A DNA stretch of 64,000 nucleotides, from positions 36,024-100,023 of the forward strand of contig CALLBR010000001.1 in the NCBI GenBank assembly GCA_937998865.1. The letters run 5' to 3'. The translations under genes were made by a program, and so were the position numbers. Below, piece by piece: positions 39,376-49,916 of this stretch. How positions within the stretch are numbered: the stretch's first letter is position 1; the number at the start of each line of letters is the position of its first letter. The notes under the pieces were generated by a model, which had not been told where the DNA came from, made no database searches, and worked only from the letters and a program-made list of their open reading frames with translations. The DNA is from an uncultured bacterium. GTDB lineage: Bacteria; Nitrospirota; Thermodesulfovibrionia; Thermodesulfovibrionales; Thermodesulfovibrionaceae.

Positions 39376-40531
39376 CACCAAAAATCATTCCAGAGAAGGT
39401 AGACATAACTATAACAAGACTAACATAGATGAAAGTTTTCTTGAAACCTATGGTTTTCATGATTACAACCATGCTTGGCAAACTCAAAGCAGGACCAGCA
39501 AGTAACAAAGCAAGAGCAGGCCCTTTACCCATGCCTGCACCAAGTAAACCTTGTATTATTGGAATTTCAGTGAGAGTTGCGAAATACATAAAGGCACCAA
39601 TAACACTAGCAATTAAATTAGCCTGCAAAGTATTACCTCCTACAATTGAATAAACCCATTTTGATGGAATTATTCCCTCATTTCCGACTCTCCCAAATAA
39701 AAATCCAGCTACTAAAACACCCACAAACAGTAGCGGAATTATTAAATAAGCATAATACCACGTTTGATATACCCATTGAGTTAATTCTTCTTTGCTAAAC
39801 CATTTAATACTTGCTAAGACACTGAGCGTGAAAAAGACAATTGCAAGTAGCCACTTCAAATTATATACTATCCACCAAAGGGAAAAGGAGCTTTCAGCAG
39901 GTTTCCCCCAGTTTGCAAAAATAAGAAAACCTATCATGAATGCAATATGAAAAGTTGTTTGGTAAAGAGGTTTAGCTTGAAGTGGCACAATTTCAAAATC
40001 ATCTTCCACTTGTCTTTTCTTTTCTTCTTTTATAAAAATAAAATGCATTAGTAAGCCAATTATTATGCTAAAAACAACAGCACCAATAGCTCTTGCCAAG
40101 CCAATGTCCCATCCAAGAACCCTTGCAGTAAGAATGATGGCAAGAACATTTATAGCAGGCCCAGAATATAAAAAAGCAATCGCAGGACCTAATCCAGCTC
40201 CTCTTTGATATATGCTCATAAAGAGAGGCAGAATTGTGCAGGAACATACAGCTAAAATAGAGCCTGATAGGGAGGCAACAGTATAGGAAAGAATTTTATT
40301 TGCTTTGGCACCAAAATACTTCATTACTGATGCTTTATTTACAAAAGTTGCTATGGCTCCAGCAATAAAAAAAGCTGGAATCAAACACAGCAAAACATGC
40401 TCCTGAGCATACCACTTTGTCAAAGCTAAGGATTCAAAGATTGCTTTTACAAATCTTTCATTTTCAATTGGTAAAAAATAAAAAATTAAAAAAAGCAACA
40501 CAATTAAGCCTAACTTATACCTTTCTTTCAT
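39362..40531 (-). CDS. ArsP-like permease (DUF318/UPF0718 family)
   Basis: A 389 aa integral membrane protein with about ten helices in two halves, each with a G/P-rich block (YSGPAINVLAIILT in the first, LAGPALSLPSMVVIM in the second). The conserved CSCTILPLF contains a Cys pair. Family members include ArsP exporters of trivalent methylarsenicals. The adjacent arsR with a metal-binding motif supports metalloid export, but other substrates are possible. No arsC, arsA or arsM is nearby. It starts 4 bases inside the end of arsR. Confidence 0.75.
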   Translation of the reverse strand: MKERYKLGLIVLLFLIFYFLPIENERFVKAIFESLALTKWYAQEHVLLCLIPAFFIAGAIATFVNKASVMKYFGAKANKILSYTVASLSGSILAVCSCTILPLFMSIYQRGAGLGPAIAFLYSGPAINVLAIILTARVLGWDIGLARAIGAVVFSIIIGLLMHFIFIKEEKKRQVEDDFEIVPLQAKPLYQTTFHIAFMIGFLIFANWGKPAESSFSLWWIVYNLKWLLAIVFFTLSVLASIKWFSKEELTQWVYQTWYYAYLIIPLLFVGVLVAGFLFGRVGNEGIIPSKWVYSIVGGNTLQANLIASVIGAFMYFATLTEIPIIQGLLGAGMGKGPALALLLAGPALSLPSMVVIMKTIGFKKTFIYVSLVIVMSTFSGMIFGAIVD

Positions 40532-40893
40532 TCTTTTTCTCCTAAAGTAATTTTTTTTGAATATAAAAAAGACTTTTGAATCTTGTATTTTTCAAGTCTC
40601 TCTAACTCTTCTTTTATTTCTTCACGCGAAATTTTTTCCACAATGGAAAACAAGAGGAATCTATTAAATAAATCACTGTCATTAAGTCTGTAAATTATCC
40701 ATTTTCCTATTTTTTTGGTTCTAACTAAGTTAGCTTCTTTTAGAACACTAAGATGAAAGGAAACTTTTGGCTGAACCATATTCAGGGCTGTAATAATTTC
40801 GCACACACATAATTCTTCTGTACTAATTAGCTTTATGATCTTTAGTCTTGTTTCATCAGACAAGGCGTGGAATATTTTGCATAAATTTTTCAT
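40528..40893 (-). CDS. ArsR-family metalloregulatory repressor
   Basis: A 121 aa winged helix regulator. The helix carrying ELCVCEI (about 27-33) matches the As(III)/Sb(III) sensor box ELCVCDL, with the two key cysteines. The recognition region reads VQPKVSFHLSVLKEANLV. It should repress itself and the permease that overlaps its 3' end, and release DNA on metalloid binding. Calling it an arsenic sensor rests on that Cys motif and the neighbour. Confidence 0.88.
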   Translation of the reverse strand: MKNLCKIFHALSDETRLKIIKLISTEELCVCEIITALNMVQPKVSFHLSVLKEANLVRTKKIGKWIIYRLNDSDLFNRFLLFSIVEKISREEIKEELERLEKYKIQKSFLYSKKITLGEKE

Positions 40894-40899
40894 TTGAAA

Positions 40900-40919
40900 A
40901 TATAAAAATTTTTTTATAT
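40900..40919 (-). promoter_or_regulatory. Candidate ArsR operator
   Basis: A 20-base palindrome (ATATAAAAA / TTTTTATAT, 2-base spacer) lies 6 bases before the arsR start, where an autoregulatory site would be. It is entirely A/T, so chance is a real possibility in this genome. Confidence 0.3.
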
Positions 40920-40943
40920 ATTTGTCAACAAAGAAATATTAAA

Positions 40944-41606
40944 TCACAATATTGACTCTAAGGCTCTAATGTCTTTAATCAAAATTTTATGATCTAATTC
41001 TGATATGTAGCCTTCTTTTTTGAGTTTACGAATAGTTCTAAAGGTAGTCTCCACTGTGGTTCCGGTCATTTCAGCTAATTGTTTTTTGGTGATTCTAAGC
41101 TCAATAAGAACACCATGGGGAGTATATTTGCCGTATTTGTGGGCTAACTTAAGTAATTGATAAGTAATTCTTGAGTCTACATTTTCAATGGCAATATTTT
41201 TAAGGCTCTCTAAGCCAGATTTAAGCCTCATTATGACTTTATGTAGAATTTTAGCCTCAATTTGAGGATAATTTTTTATAATGGCTAAGAAAATCTTTGA
41301 TGGTATAACCAAAACCTCACAATTTTCCATAGCAATAGCATTTGCTGGATAAGGAATGCCCTTTATTACTGCTAAAGCTCCGAAAATATCCTTCTCATCA
41401 ACTATTTCAAGAATAATTTCTCTACCATCCTTCCCTATCTTGGAGATTTTTATTTTCCCAATTATAACAATATATAACCATTCAGCTTTATCACCTTCAT
41501 TAAAAATTGAATCATTCTTCTTGAATTTCATAATTTTTGCATTTTTATTTAATATTTCTAAATCTTCTTTTTTTAAGTCTTTAAATAAATCTATCTGCTG
41601 GAGCAT
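40944..41606 (-). CDS. Crp/Fnr-family regulator, likely controlling hcp
   Basis: A 220 aa regulator. The cyclic-nucleotide-binding fold spans 1-115, followed by a long dimer helix and a Crp winged helix (about 145-215). The recognition helix reads TTVETTFRTIRKL, keeping the E...R positions of Crp/Fnr that read TGA/TCA half-sites. It has a single Cys, so no Fnr-type iron-sulfur cluster. It is divergent from hcp, as HcpR nitrosative-stress regulators often are; calling it HcpR is inference. Confidence 0.8.
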   Translation of the reverse strand: MLQQIDLFKDLKKEDLEILNKNAKIMKFKKNDSIFNEGDKAEWLYIVIIGKIKISKIGKDGREIILEIVDEKDIFGALAVIKGIPYPANAIAMENCEVLVIPSKIFLAIIKNYPQIEAKILHKVIMRLKSGLESLKNIAIENVDSRITYQLLKLAHKYGKYTPHGVLIELRITKKQLAEMTGTTVETTFRTIRKLKKEGYISELDHKILIKDIRALESIL

Positions 41607-41683
41607 GAATAATTTTAACAGATATTCCTTTTTATTTGTGTAGTTAAATTAGTATTGATTTTACTTTAATTATTGGCTAAATT

Positions 41684-41699
41684 TATGATGTAAATCATA
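41684..41699 (+). promoter_or_regulatory. Crp/Fnr-type operator upstream of hcp
   Basis: TATGAT-GTAA-ATCATA is a 16-base palindrome with TGA-N6-TCA geometry, the Crp/Fnr half-site spacing. Its centre (41691.5) is about 42 bases before a start predicted from the -10-like TAAAGT at 41722-41727, which is the class II activator position. The facing gene encodes a Crp/Fnr regulator, so it is the obvious ligand. Confidence 0.6.
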
Positions 41700-41759
41700 T
41701 TTACTTTAGCATTCAAAGTCTTAAAGTAGATATAGAAAAAATTTTTACAGGAGGTAAAA

Positions 41760-43373
41760 ATGTTTTGTAGACAATGTGAACAAAGGGCAAACCAAATAGC
41801 ATGTACAAAATTAGGTGTTTGCGGTAAAGATTCAGATACTGCCTATCTGCAGGATTTACTAACCTATTCTGTTGAAGGACTGGCTACCTATGCAAAAGAA
41901 GCTTTAAAAGAGGGAAAACTTGAAAGCAAAGTGAAAAGATTCACTGTAGAAGCTCTTTTTTCTACCCTTACAAATGTTAATTTTGATCCAGAGGCAATCA
42001 AGAATTTCATCTATCAAGCAGTAAAATTCAGAGATGAACTTAAGGAAAAAGGATTTAAGGTTAATGAAACAGAGGCTTGCAATTTCATCCCTGCAGAAAC
42101 TATGGCTAGTTTACTAAAACAGGGCGAAGAAGTAAATAAAAGGCTATTCCAGAGCTATGAGAATGAAGATATTCAATCCCTTAAGGAGATTGTTCTTTAC
42201 GCTATAAGGGGTATTGCTGCTTATACTGATCATGCTGCTATTTTAGGTAAAGAGGATGAAGAAATTTATGCTTTTATCTACGAAGCTCTTGATGCCATGC
42301 AGAGAGATTATCCTATGGATTTTTGGCTTAATATGGTTCTCAAAGCAGGTCAAATAAATCTTAAAGCTATGGAAATACTTGATGAAGCCCATACAGAAAA
42401 GTATGGTCACCCCGTGCCTACAGCAGTTCCTCTCGGGTATAAAAAGGGTAAAGCCATATTAGTGTCAGGTCATGATCTAAAAGATCTTGAATTGCTTCTT
42501 CAACAAACTGAGGGAAAAGGAATTTATATTTACACTCACGGTGAAATGCTTCCCTGTCACGGATATCCTGAATTGAAAAAATATAAGCATTTTTATGGTC
42601 ATTATGGCACTGCTTGGCAGAATCAACAAAAAGAATTTGCCCACTTCCCCGGCGCTATACTTATGACTACAAATTGTCTTATAAAACCACAGGAGTCTTA
42701 CAAAGACAGAATTTTCACTACTGGTGTGGTAGGCTGGCCGAGTATAAAACACATAAAAGATAAAGATTTTTCACCTGTGATTGAGAAAGCCTTGGAATTG
42801 CAAGGATTTACAGAAGATAAAGAAGGCAAAACAGTAATGGTTGGCTTTGCCAGAAATACAGTATTAGGAGTTGCTGATAAAGTTATATCACTGGTAAAAG
42901 AGGGCAAAATTAGGCATTTCTTCCTTGTAGGAGGCTGTGATGGTGCAAAACCAGGAAGAAGTTATTATACAGAATTTGTAGAGAAAGCTCCTCAAGATAC
43001 TTTAATTCTCACTTTGGCTTGTGGAAAATTTAGATTTTTTGACAAAGACCTTGGCAATGTTGAGGGAATTCCAAGACTTCTTGATGTGGGGCAATGCAAT
43101 GATGCCTATTCAGCCATCCAGATTGCTCTTGCTCTTTCAAGAGCCTTTAATGTTAGTGTTAATGAACTGCCTCTTTCTCTTATTATTTCATGGTTTGAAC
43201 AAAAAGCTGTGGCTATTCTGACAACTCTCCTATATCTTGGAATAAAAAATATAAGATTAGGACCAACCCTTCCTTCTTTTGTAAGTCCAAATGTTCTTAA
43301 AGTCCTTGTTGAAAACTACAGTATTAAACCAATTAAAAATGCTGAAGAAGATCTAAAGGAGATTTTGGGTTAG
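41760..43373 (+). CDS. hcp: Hydroxylamine reductase / hybrid-cluster protein
   Basis: A 537 aa enzyme implicated in reduction of hydroxylamine or nitric oxide during nitrosative stress. N-terminal C3, C6, C15 and C21 bind a [4Fe-4S] cluster. Hybrid-cluster ligands lie further on (around HGEMLPCHGYPE, LVGGCDGAKPGRSYY, LACGKFRF and VGQCNDAYSA). A strong AGGAGGT ribosome site precedes the ATG. The associated reductase hcr is not adjacent. Confidence 0.96.
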   Translation: MFCRQCEQRANQIACTKLGVCGKDSDTAYLQDLLTYSVEGLATYAKEALKEGKLESKVKRFTVEALFSTLTNVNFDPEAIKNFIYQAVKFRDELKEKGFKVNETEACNFIPAETMASLLKQGEEVNKRLFQSYENEDIQSLKEIVLYAIRGIAAYTDHAAILGKEDEEIYAFIYEALDAMQRDYPMDFWLNMVLKAGQINLKAMEILDEAHTEKYGHPVPTAVPLGYKKGKAILVSGHDLKDLELLLQQTEGKGIYIYTHGEMLPCHGYPELKKYKHFYGHYGTAWQNQQKEFAHFPGAILMTTNCLIKPQESYKDRIFTTGVVGWPSIKHIKDKDFSPVIEKALELQGFTEDKEGKTVMVGFARNTVLGVADKVISLVKEGKIRHFFLVGGCDGAKPGRSYYTEFVEKAPQDTLILTLACGKFRFFDKDLGNVEGIPRLLDVGQCNDAYSAIQIALALSRAFNVSVNELPLSLIISWFEQKAVAILTTLLYLGIKNIRLGPTLPSFVSPNVLKVLVENYSIKPIKNAEEDLKEILG

Positions 43374-43379
43374 TATTTC

Positions 43380-44531
<1,152 letters not shown>

Positions 44532-44536
44532 TTATC

Positions 44537-45178
44537 TTAATCAGATATTAATTTATGTTTTATAGCGTAATTTATTATTTCAGCATTGTTTTTAAGATCA
44601 AGTTTTTCAAGAATTCTTGCCCTATAAGTGCTGACAGTTTTTATACTTATTGCTAATTCCTTTGATATCTCTATTAAACTTTTCCCTTGAGCTATCATCA
44701 GAAATACTTGGAATTCTCTTTCAGAGAGTTTTTCATGTGGTTGAATCTCCTCAGGTTTTTGAAGATAAGAGATAAGTTTATCAGAAAAACTATCAGGTAA
44801 GTATTTCCCCCCTTTTATTATCTTATTGATTGCTTTTGTTAATTCCTCAGGATCCACTGACTTTGTAAGGTAACCATTAGCTCCCATTTTCATAGCTCTT
44901 ATAGCATATTGCTCCTCTGGATACATGCTAAGAAATAGAATTTTTGTATCAGGCTTAATAGCTTTTATTCTCTTAAATGTTTCTAAACCGTTTATTTGAG
45001 GCATGGCAATATCAAGAAAAATTAGATCAAAGCTCTCTGTCTGTACCATTTTTATTGCTTCAAATCCGTTATTAGCTTCTTTGCACTCACCTATTAGTGG
45101 TAAATCAAGTAAAATTTCCTTCAACCCTTTTCTAAAAAGGGTATGATCATCCACTATTAAAACTTTTATTTTATTCAT
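44537..45178 (-). CDS. NarL/FixJ-type response regulator
   Basis: A 213 aa two-component regulator. The receiver domain has D10-D11, the phospho-acceptor D56 in FLDIAMP, and the conserved Lys in YLTKSVDPEEL. A LuxR-type helix-turn-helix spans about 146-208 (LSEREFQVFLMIAQGKS, then SIKTVSTYRARI). Its start overlaps the histidine kinase gene by 8 bases, so the two are an obvious cognate pair. Targets are unknown; glgC just upstream is a candidate by position. Confidence 0.92.
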   Translation of the reverse strand: MNKIKVLIVDDHTLFRKGLKEILLDLPLIGECKEANNGFEAIKMVQTESFDLIFLDIAMPQINGLETFKRIKAIKPDTKILFLSMYPEEQYAIRAMKMGANGYLTKSVDPEELTKAINKIIKGGKYLPDSFSDKLISYLQKPEEIQPHEKLSEREFQVFLMIAQGKSLIEISKELAISIKTVSTYRARILEKLDLKNNAEIINYAIKHKLISD

Positions 45179-47321
45179 TTTTTATGGGAACAGACAAAAT
45201 TACTTCTGTTCCTCCTCCTTCAGCTTTTCTAATATCAATTGTAGCATTTATAGAGTAGGCTCTTTCTTTCATAGCCATTAGACCAAAAGACTCAGGGCTT
45301 TTTATCTTATTTTCCTCAATACCAATACCGTTGTCTCTAACTATAAGTAAGAGACTTCCGTCCACTCTATGGAGTTTTATATAGACCTCTGTAGCATTAG
45401 CATGCCTTGCTATGTTGGTAAGAGCTTCTTGAAAAATTCTAAAAATAATCAGAGATATCTCTTTTTGAACATTAAGATTTTCATTGGCTATATCAACCTT
45501 GCAATTGATTTGTGTATTTTTTACAAATTCCTTTACTTGCCACCTTACTGCATCTTGCAAAGTTAGATGATCTATTAATGATGGACGAAGTTTATTTGAT
45601 ATATTCTGAACTTGTCTTATGATAGCATTAATAACACTAATACAATCTTCAATTTTTTCCAAAATTATAGAATCAGAAATTCTTCTTTTTATCCAAGATA
45701 GATTAAGTTTTAAAGCTGTAAGGGATTGACCTAATTCATCGTGAATTTCCTTTGAGATTTCTTTTCTTTCATTTTCTCTCAAATTTTGTAAGTACAAAGA
45801 GAGTTTTCTTAATGCTTCTTTTGATTTTCTCAATTCTTCTTCGATTTTTTTACGATAGGTTATGTCTCTTGCAATAGTTTTTGTTCTGACAAAGTTTCCT
45901 TTTTCATCTACTTCCACAAATACATTAAGCGCAGCAGTAAATACAGAACCATCTTTTCTTACAAAATCTCTCTCTATTTGAACATGGCTATATTTGTTTA
46001 AGTGAGGGAAAAATTCTAATTGAGCTTTTTTCGATTCCTCCGTCATAAAGTCAATGATAGGTCTTCCAATTATCTCTTCCTTTTTATACCCTAACATTTT
46101 TGCTTCTGTTTCGTTACACTCAATTATAATTCCATTTCTATCAACAGAATGATACATATCAGGAGCATTATCGTAAAGGTCTCTGTATTTTTCTTCCGAT
46201 AGTCTAAGTTGTTTTTCAATTTTCTTTCTCTTTGAGATATTGATGGTGAGAATTACAATGACTCCAAAAGAAATAACAAAAATCAATACTATTGTAAATA
46301 TAGTTTTCCTGTATTTTACGAAGAAGGTTTCGGGTAAATTAATTATTTTGCTTTCCTTAGGTAATTTACTTAAAGAGACTCTGAATCTTTGAAGTTCTTT
46401 ATAGTCAAACATAAACTCATTGGGACTTTCTTTTATTATAGGAATTTCATTAGGTTTTTTACCTTTTATTATCTCAAAACCAATCTCTCCTGCTTTTTTA
46501 CCCTGCAAAAAAGCACTTGTTAATTTCCCGCCTACTATCCCTCTTCCTAAATAAAAATCCCATACACTGTAAATGGGAGATTTAATATGGGGATATAATA
46601 AATCAAGACTTTCTTCATAAGCAAAGAAGTTACCTGTCTTGTCTCTATTTACAAGAAGCAGAAGAACGATACTTTTAGGAGGAATTTTTTCAACTTCCTC
46701 TCTTAGTTCTCTCATATCAGGATTTTCAATCATTATAAAATTAGTTTTTTGGGAGAAAGAGGAAGCTACTTTCAGAAATTCTCTCTTCATTGCTAAACCA
46801 GTAGTTGTGATGTCATTTATTACATAAATTTGATTGGTATCGGGATGGAGTTTGAGAGCTATTTCAATAGTACCTAAAATATCGGTCTCTTCTGCAACGC
46901 CTGTAAACCATTTTTTGTATTTTTCAATTAACTTTTCATTAAAATTATTAATGCCACAAAAAACAACAGGAGTATCTCCAAATAATTTTTCGTAATATTT
47001 AAGAGTAAAATTTAAAGCGTCATTGTCAGAGACAAAAATAAGCTTAAATTTATAATTTTTGTACTTATTTTTCAATAGGTTAAAAATTCTATCTTCAGTT
47101 ATAGGAAATGGAAATCTTTTAGTGTCCATATATTCAATGTAATATTCAATATCTTTTTCAAGAGGTTTTAAAGATTCTTTTATACCATTTACAATATTGT
47201 CCGTCCAGCTTAAACCATGATGGTATGAGTTAAGGATTAATATATTGTGCTTTTCTGAAAAGGCATTAGAGGAGTGCAAGAAAAAAATAAAAAAAATTAG
47301 GAATAAAAATACCTTAGACAT
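45171..47321 (-). CDS. Sensor histidine kinase with periplasmic ABC-substrate-binding-like domain
   Basis: A 716 aa membrane kinase. It has a signal/anchor (1-20) and a large periplasmic part (about 25-320) that resembles the ABC_sub_bind fold, with NILILNSYHHGLSWTDNIV and VWDFYLGRGIVGGKL. A membrane helix (339-360), a PAS domain (372-490) and a HisKA_3 domain with phospho-acceptor H527 in KEIHDELGQS follow. The HATPase domain has QEALTNIARHA, DNGIGI and FGLMAMKERA. The binding-protein domain suggests direct sensing of a small periplasmic ligand, identity unknown. It overlaps glgC and the response regulator by 8 bases each. Confidence 0.88.
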   Translation of the reverse strand: MSKVFLFLIFFIFFLHSSNAFSEKHNILILNSYHHGLSWTDNIVNGIKESLKPLEKDIEYYIEYMDTKRFPFPITEDRIFNLLKNKYKNYKFKLIFVSDNDALNFTLKYYEKLFGDTPVVFCGINNFNEKLIEKYKKWFTGVAEETDILGTIEIALKLHPDTNQIYVINDITTTGLAMKREFLKVASSFSQKTNFIMIENPDMRELREEVEKIPPKSIVLLLLVNRDKTGNFFAYEESLDLLYPHIKSPIYSVWDFYLGRGIVGGKLTSAFLQGKKAGEIGFEIIKGKKPNEIPIIKESPNEFMFDYKELQRFRVSLSKLPKESKIINLPETFFVKYRKTIFTIVLIFVISFGVIVILTINISKRKKIEKQLRLSEEKYRDLYDNAPDMYHSVDRNGIIIECNETEAKMLGYKKEEIIGRPIIDFMTEESKKAQLEFFPHLNKYSHVQIERDFVRKDGSVFTAALNVFVEVDEKGNFVRTKTIARDITYRKKIEEELRKSKEALRKLSLYLQNLRENERKEISKEIHDELGQSLTALKLNLSWIKRRISDSIILEKIEDCISVINAIIRQVQNISNKLRPSLIDHLTLQDAVRWQVKEFVKNTQINCKVDIANENLNVQKEISLIIFRIFQEALTNIARHANATEVYIKLHRVDGSLLLIVRDNGIGIEENKIKSPESFGLMAMKERAYSINATIDIRKAEGGGTEVILSVPIKNE

Positions 47322-48555
47322 TTTCAGATTCTTTTAACCATTCCTTATATCTTGCAGCTCTTGGAATAACTCTTATTCCAGAAGGATCGATGTGGCATTT
47401 AAATCTATCTTTCTCCTGATTGAACCCTATTTCTTCTCCCTCATAAACAACATTTTTTTTGTCTACAATTACTCTATAAAGTTTGCTGTTCTTTTTAATT
47501 ATCACATTGTCCATAATGAGGGATTCTCTGATTTCTGAACCTTTTTCAATTATCACTCCTTTTCTAATTATAGAGTTTTCTACTTTTCCGCCATATATTA
47601 TTGTCCCATCTGATATGATGGAATTTTTAATCTCTCCATCAAATATTTTTGCAGGAGGTGCATCACTTTTAGAGGGATAAATAGGCCATTGAGAATTAAA
47701 TATTTCAAAAACCGGTTTCTCTCCGAGCAAATCCATATGGGCTTCGAAATAAGCTCTTATTGTTCCCACATCTCTCCAGTATCCTTTTTCCTCATAATCC
47801 CTTATTTGTGGTATGCTATTTTTTGCAAAATCATAGGAATACACCATGCAACCCTTTTGGACAAGTTCAGGGATTACATTAGCTCCAAAGTCGTGTTGTT
47901 TTTGTTTTTCAGCTCTTATTAATGCTTCTATTAGAATTTCTGAATTAAACACGTAATTACCCATAGACACAAATGCCATTTCTGGATTGCCGGGCATAGG
48001 AGTAGGATCTTTAGGTTTTTCTTGAAATCCTATAATTTTTTGGTCTTCATCTGCAATTATCACACCGAAAGAGGAGGCTTCTTTAATAGGAACAGGCCGT
48101 GCAGCTACTGTGACTTGAGCATTTTTTTCTATATGAAACTCTATCATTTGCCTTATATCCATTCTGTAAATGTGGTCTGCACCAAAAATCAAAACATAAT
48201 CAGGTTTGTGTTCTTTTATCAGGGCTAAATTTTGGAAGACAGCATCTGCTGTACCCTGAAACCATTCAGGACCCATTCGCATTTGTGGAGGTACTACTGT
48301 TACAAAGTGATCTCTACCTACAGATAGAAAACCCCAGTTTCTTCTTATATGTTCAATTAGAGATTGGGACTTGTACTGGACAAGAAGATAAATAGAGTAT
48401 ATTTGAGAATTTACTAAATTACTAAGTACGAAATCTACGATTCTGTATTTACCACCAAAGGGAACTGAAGGCTTGGATCTGAAAGATGTAAGAGGAAAAA
48501 GTCTCTCGCCTTTACCACCTGCAAGAACCATTGCTAATACCTTAGGAAGCGCCAT
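47314..48555 (-). CDS. glgC: Glucose-1-phosphate adenylyltransferase
   Basis: A 413 aa enzyme making ADP-glucose for glycogen. The N-terminal catalytic motif GGKGERLFPLTSFRSKP starts near 13, then FGGKYRIVDFVLSN, and a left-handed beta-helix occupies about 300-385. No glycogen synthase or branching gene is adjacent. It is translationally coupled to the downstream sensor kinase, an unusual partnership that suggests the two-component system reports on carbon storage or sugar supply. Confidence 0.95.
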   Translation of the reverse strand: MALPKVLAMVLAGGKGERLFPLTSFRSKPSVPFGGKYRIVDFVLSNLVNSQIYSIYLLVQYKSQSLIEHIRRNWGFLSVGRDHFVTVVPPQMRMGPEWFQGTADAVFQNLALIKEHKPDYVLIFGADHIYRMDIRQMIEFHIEKNAQVTVAARPVPIKEASSFGVIIADEDQKIIGFQEKPKDPTPMPGNPEMAFVSMGNYVFNSEILIEALIRAEKQKQHDFGANVIPELVQKGCMVYSYDFAKNSIPQIRDYEEKGYWRDVGTIRAYFEAHMDLLGEKPVFEIFNSQWPIYPSKSDAPPAKIFDGEIKNSIISDGTIIYGGKVENSIIRKGVIIEKGSEIRESLIMDNVIIKKNSKLYRVIVDKKNVVYEGEEIGFNQEKDRFKCHIDPSGIRVIPRAARYKEWLKESENV

Positions 48556-48556
48556 T

Positions 48557-49072
48557 TTATTCCTCCCTCTTTATAAAAAGTGTCCAGAAATTAGTTTTCT
48601 CCCATTTTTTTAAAAAACTTTCCCACTTAATATGTTCTCTCTCCTTTTGTCCTGAATTCACAATAACTTCCTCATTATTAAAGCCAACCACCACCATGAA
48701 ATGATATTTTTTATAAAACCAAAAACCCTCATCTATCATAACTATGAGGGGGTAACCTTTATTTATTTTATTACGAAGATCTGCTACAGAGCCTCTGTAA
48801 TTTTGTGAAGGGAGACCAAGTTTTTTTACATAAAGGAGCATGTCAAAGTCAGAAGTTCCCTTCGCACCTTCGCTATAAATTTCTTTCGCAATTTCGTGAG
48901 GAGTAATATCTATCCCTAAAAAATTTAAAACCATAGCTAAAGATGAAGGCCCACATTGGTTATTATTTGAGATATAAAAAGGAACATTAGGTATTATTAC
49001 TTCGTAGGCAAAACCCTGCGATGGAGAGGAGATGAAGGCACTGAAAATAACTATGAAAAATATTTTTCTCAT
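48557..49072 (-). CDS. Secreted C39-like cysteine peptidase-fold protein
   Basis: A 171 aa protein with a signal peptide (1-22). A papain-like C39 core is visible: Cys40 in NQCGPSSLAMVLNFLG, His124 in KKYHFMVVVGF and Asn139 in VIVNSG, matching the catalytic triad order. Unlike bacteriocin exporters it has no ABC or membrane domain, and no double-glycine peptide gene is seen nearby. Its substrate is unknown. It sits one base from each neighbour (prmC and glgC) in a tight operon. Confidence 0.8.
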   Translation of the reverse strand: MRKIFFIVIFSAFISSPSQGFAYEVIIPNVPFYISNNNQCGPSSLAMVLNFLGIDITPHEIAKEIYSEGAKGTSDFDMLLYVKKLGLPSQNYRGSVADLRNKINKGYPLIVMIDEGFWFYKKYHFMVVVGFNNEEVIVNSGQKEREHIKWESFLKKWEKTNFWTLFIKREE

Positions 49073-49073
49073 A

Positions 49074-49916
49074 TTAACTTCTTTTTAATATCACAACTCT
49101 TTCAATTCCTGCAAGATCTTTAACTATTTTTAACACCTCAAAAGATTTTTTATAGGCGAAATCTTTTATTATCGGAGCTTGGTTTTTGCCTATTTCAAGA
49201 AAGATATATCCTTTGTTTATTAGATAATCAGGGGCATCTTGAAGAATTTTTTCATAATAAAAGATTCCCTTTTCACCACCATTCAAGGCTATCTTAGGTT
49301 CATAGTCTCTTATTTCTGGTTGAAGAGTTTCTATTTCATGGGTTTTTACATAGGGTGGATTTGCTGTTATCCAGAAAAAAGATTTTTTCCTAAGAGGAGA
49401 AAATAGATCTCCCACTAAAAAATAGGCATTTTTAATGTTATTTATTCTTTTATTTTCTTGGGCATACTCTAATGCTTTTTTTGAAATATCAATGCCTATT
49501 ACTTTAAGAGGGGGTAAATTCTTAGCAATAGCAAGGGCAATACATCCTGAGCCTGTGCAAAGATCAAGAAGTAATGCATTTTCTTTATTTTCTCTAGCAA
49601 TTTTCAAAAATTCTTCCACCAAAACTTCTGTCTCTGGTCTAGGGATAAGAACACCTTCACCTACTTTAATTTTAAGATTGAAAAAACTGCATTCTCCAAT
49701 AAGGTATTGAAGAGGTTCTCTTGTAAGTCTTCTCTTAACAAACTTATCTATCATTTCTAAGGATTTTCGGTTTAAGGAAGGATTAAGAGTATAAAGTTTT
49801 ATTCTATCAATTTTTAAAATGTGACAAATAATTTCCTCTGCTTCTTTTTCAGGGAAATCAAATTTTTTTTCCCTAAGAATTTTTGAAATATCACGCAGTT
49901 TATCTAAAGCTCTCAC
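49074..49916 (-). CDS. prmC: Release factor glutamine methyltransferase
   Basis: A 280 aa SAM-dependent enzyme that methylates the Gln of the GGQ motif in RF1/RF2. It has an N-terminal helical substrate-binding domain, the SAM motif [15 protein letters not shown] near 120 and the catalytic NPPY in [11 protein letters not shown]. It overlaps its substrate gene prfA by 4 bases, the usual prfA-prmC pair. Confidence 0.95.
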   Translation of the reverse strand: MRALDKLRDISKILREKKFDFPEKEAEEIICHILKIDRIKLYTLNPSLNRKSLEMIDKFVKRRLTREPLQYLIGECSFFNLKIKVGEGVLIPRPETEVLVEEFLKIARENKENALLLDLCTGSGCIALAIAKNLPPLKVIGIDISKKALEYAQENKRINNIKNAYFLVGDLFSPLRKKSFFWITANPPYVKTHEIETLQPEIRDYEPKIALNGGEKGIFYYEKILQDAPDYLINKGYIFLEIGKNQAPIIKDFAYKKSFEVLKIVKDLAGIERVVILKRS

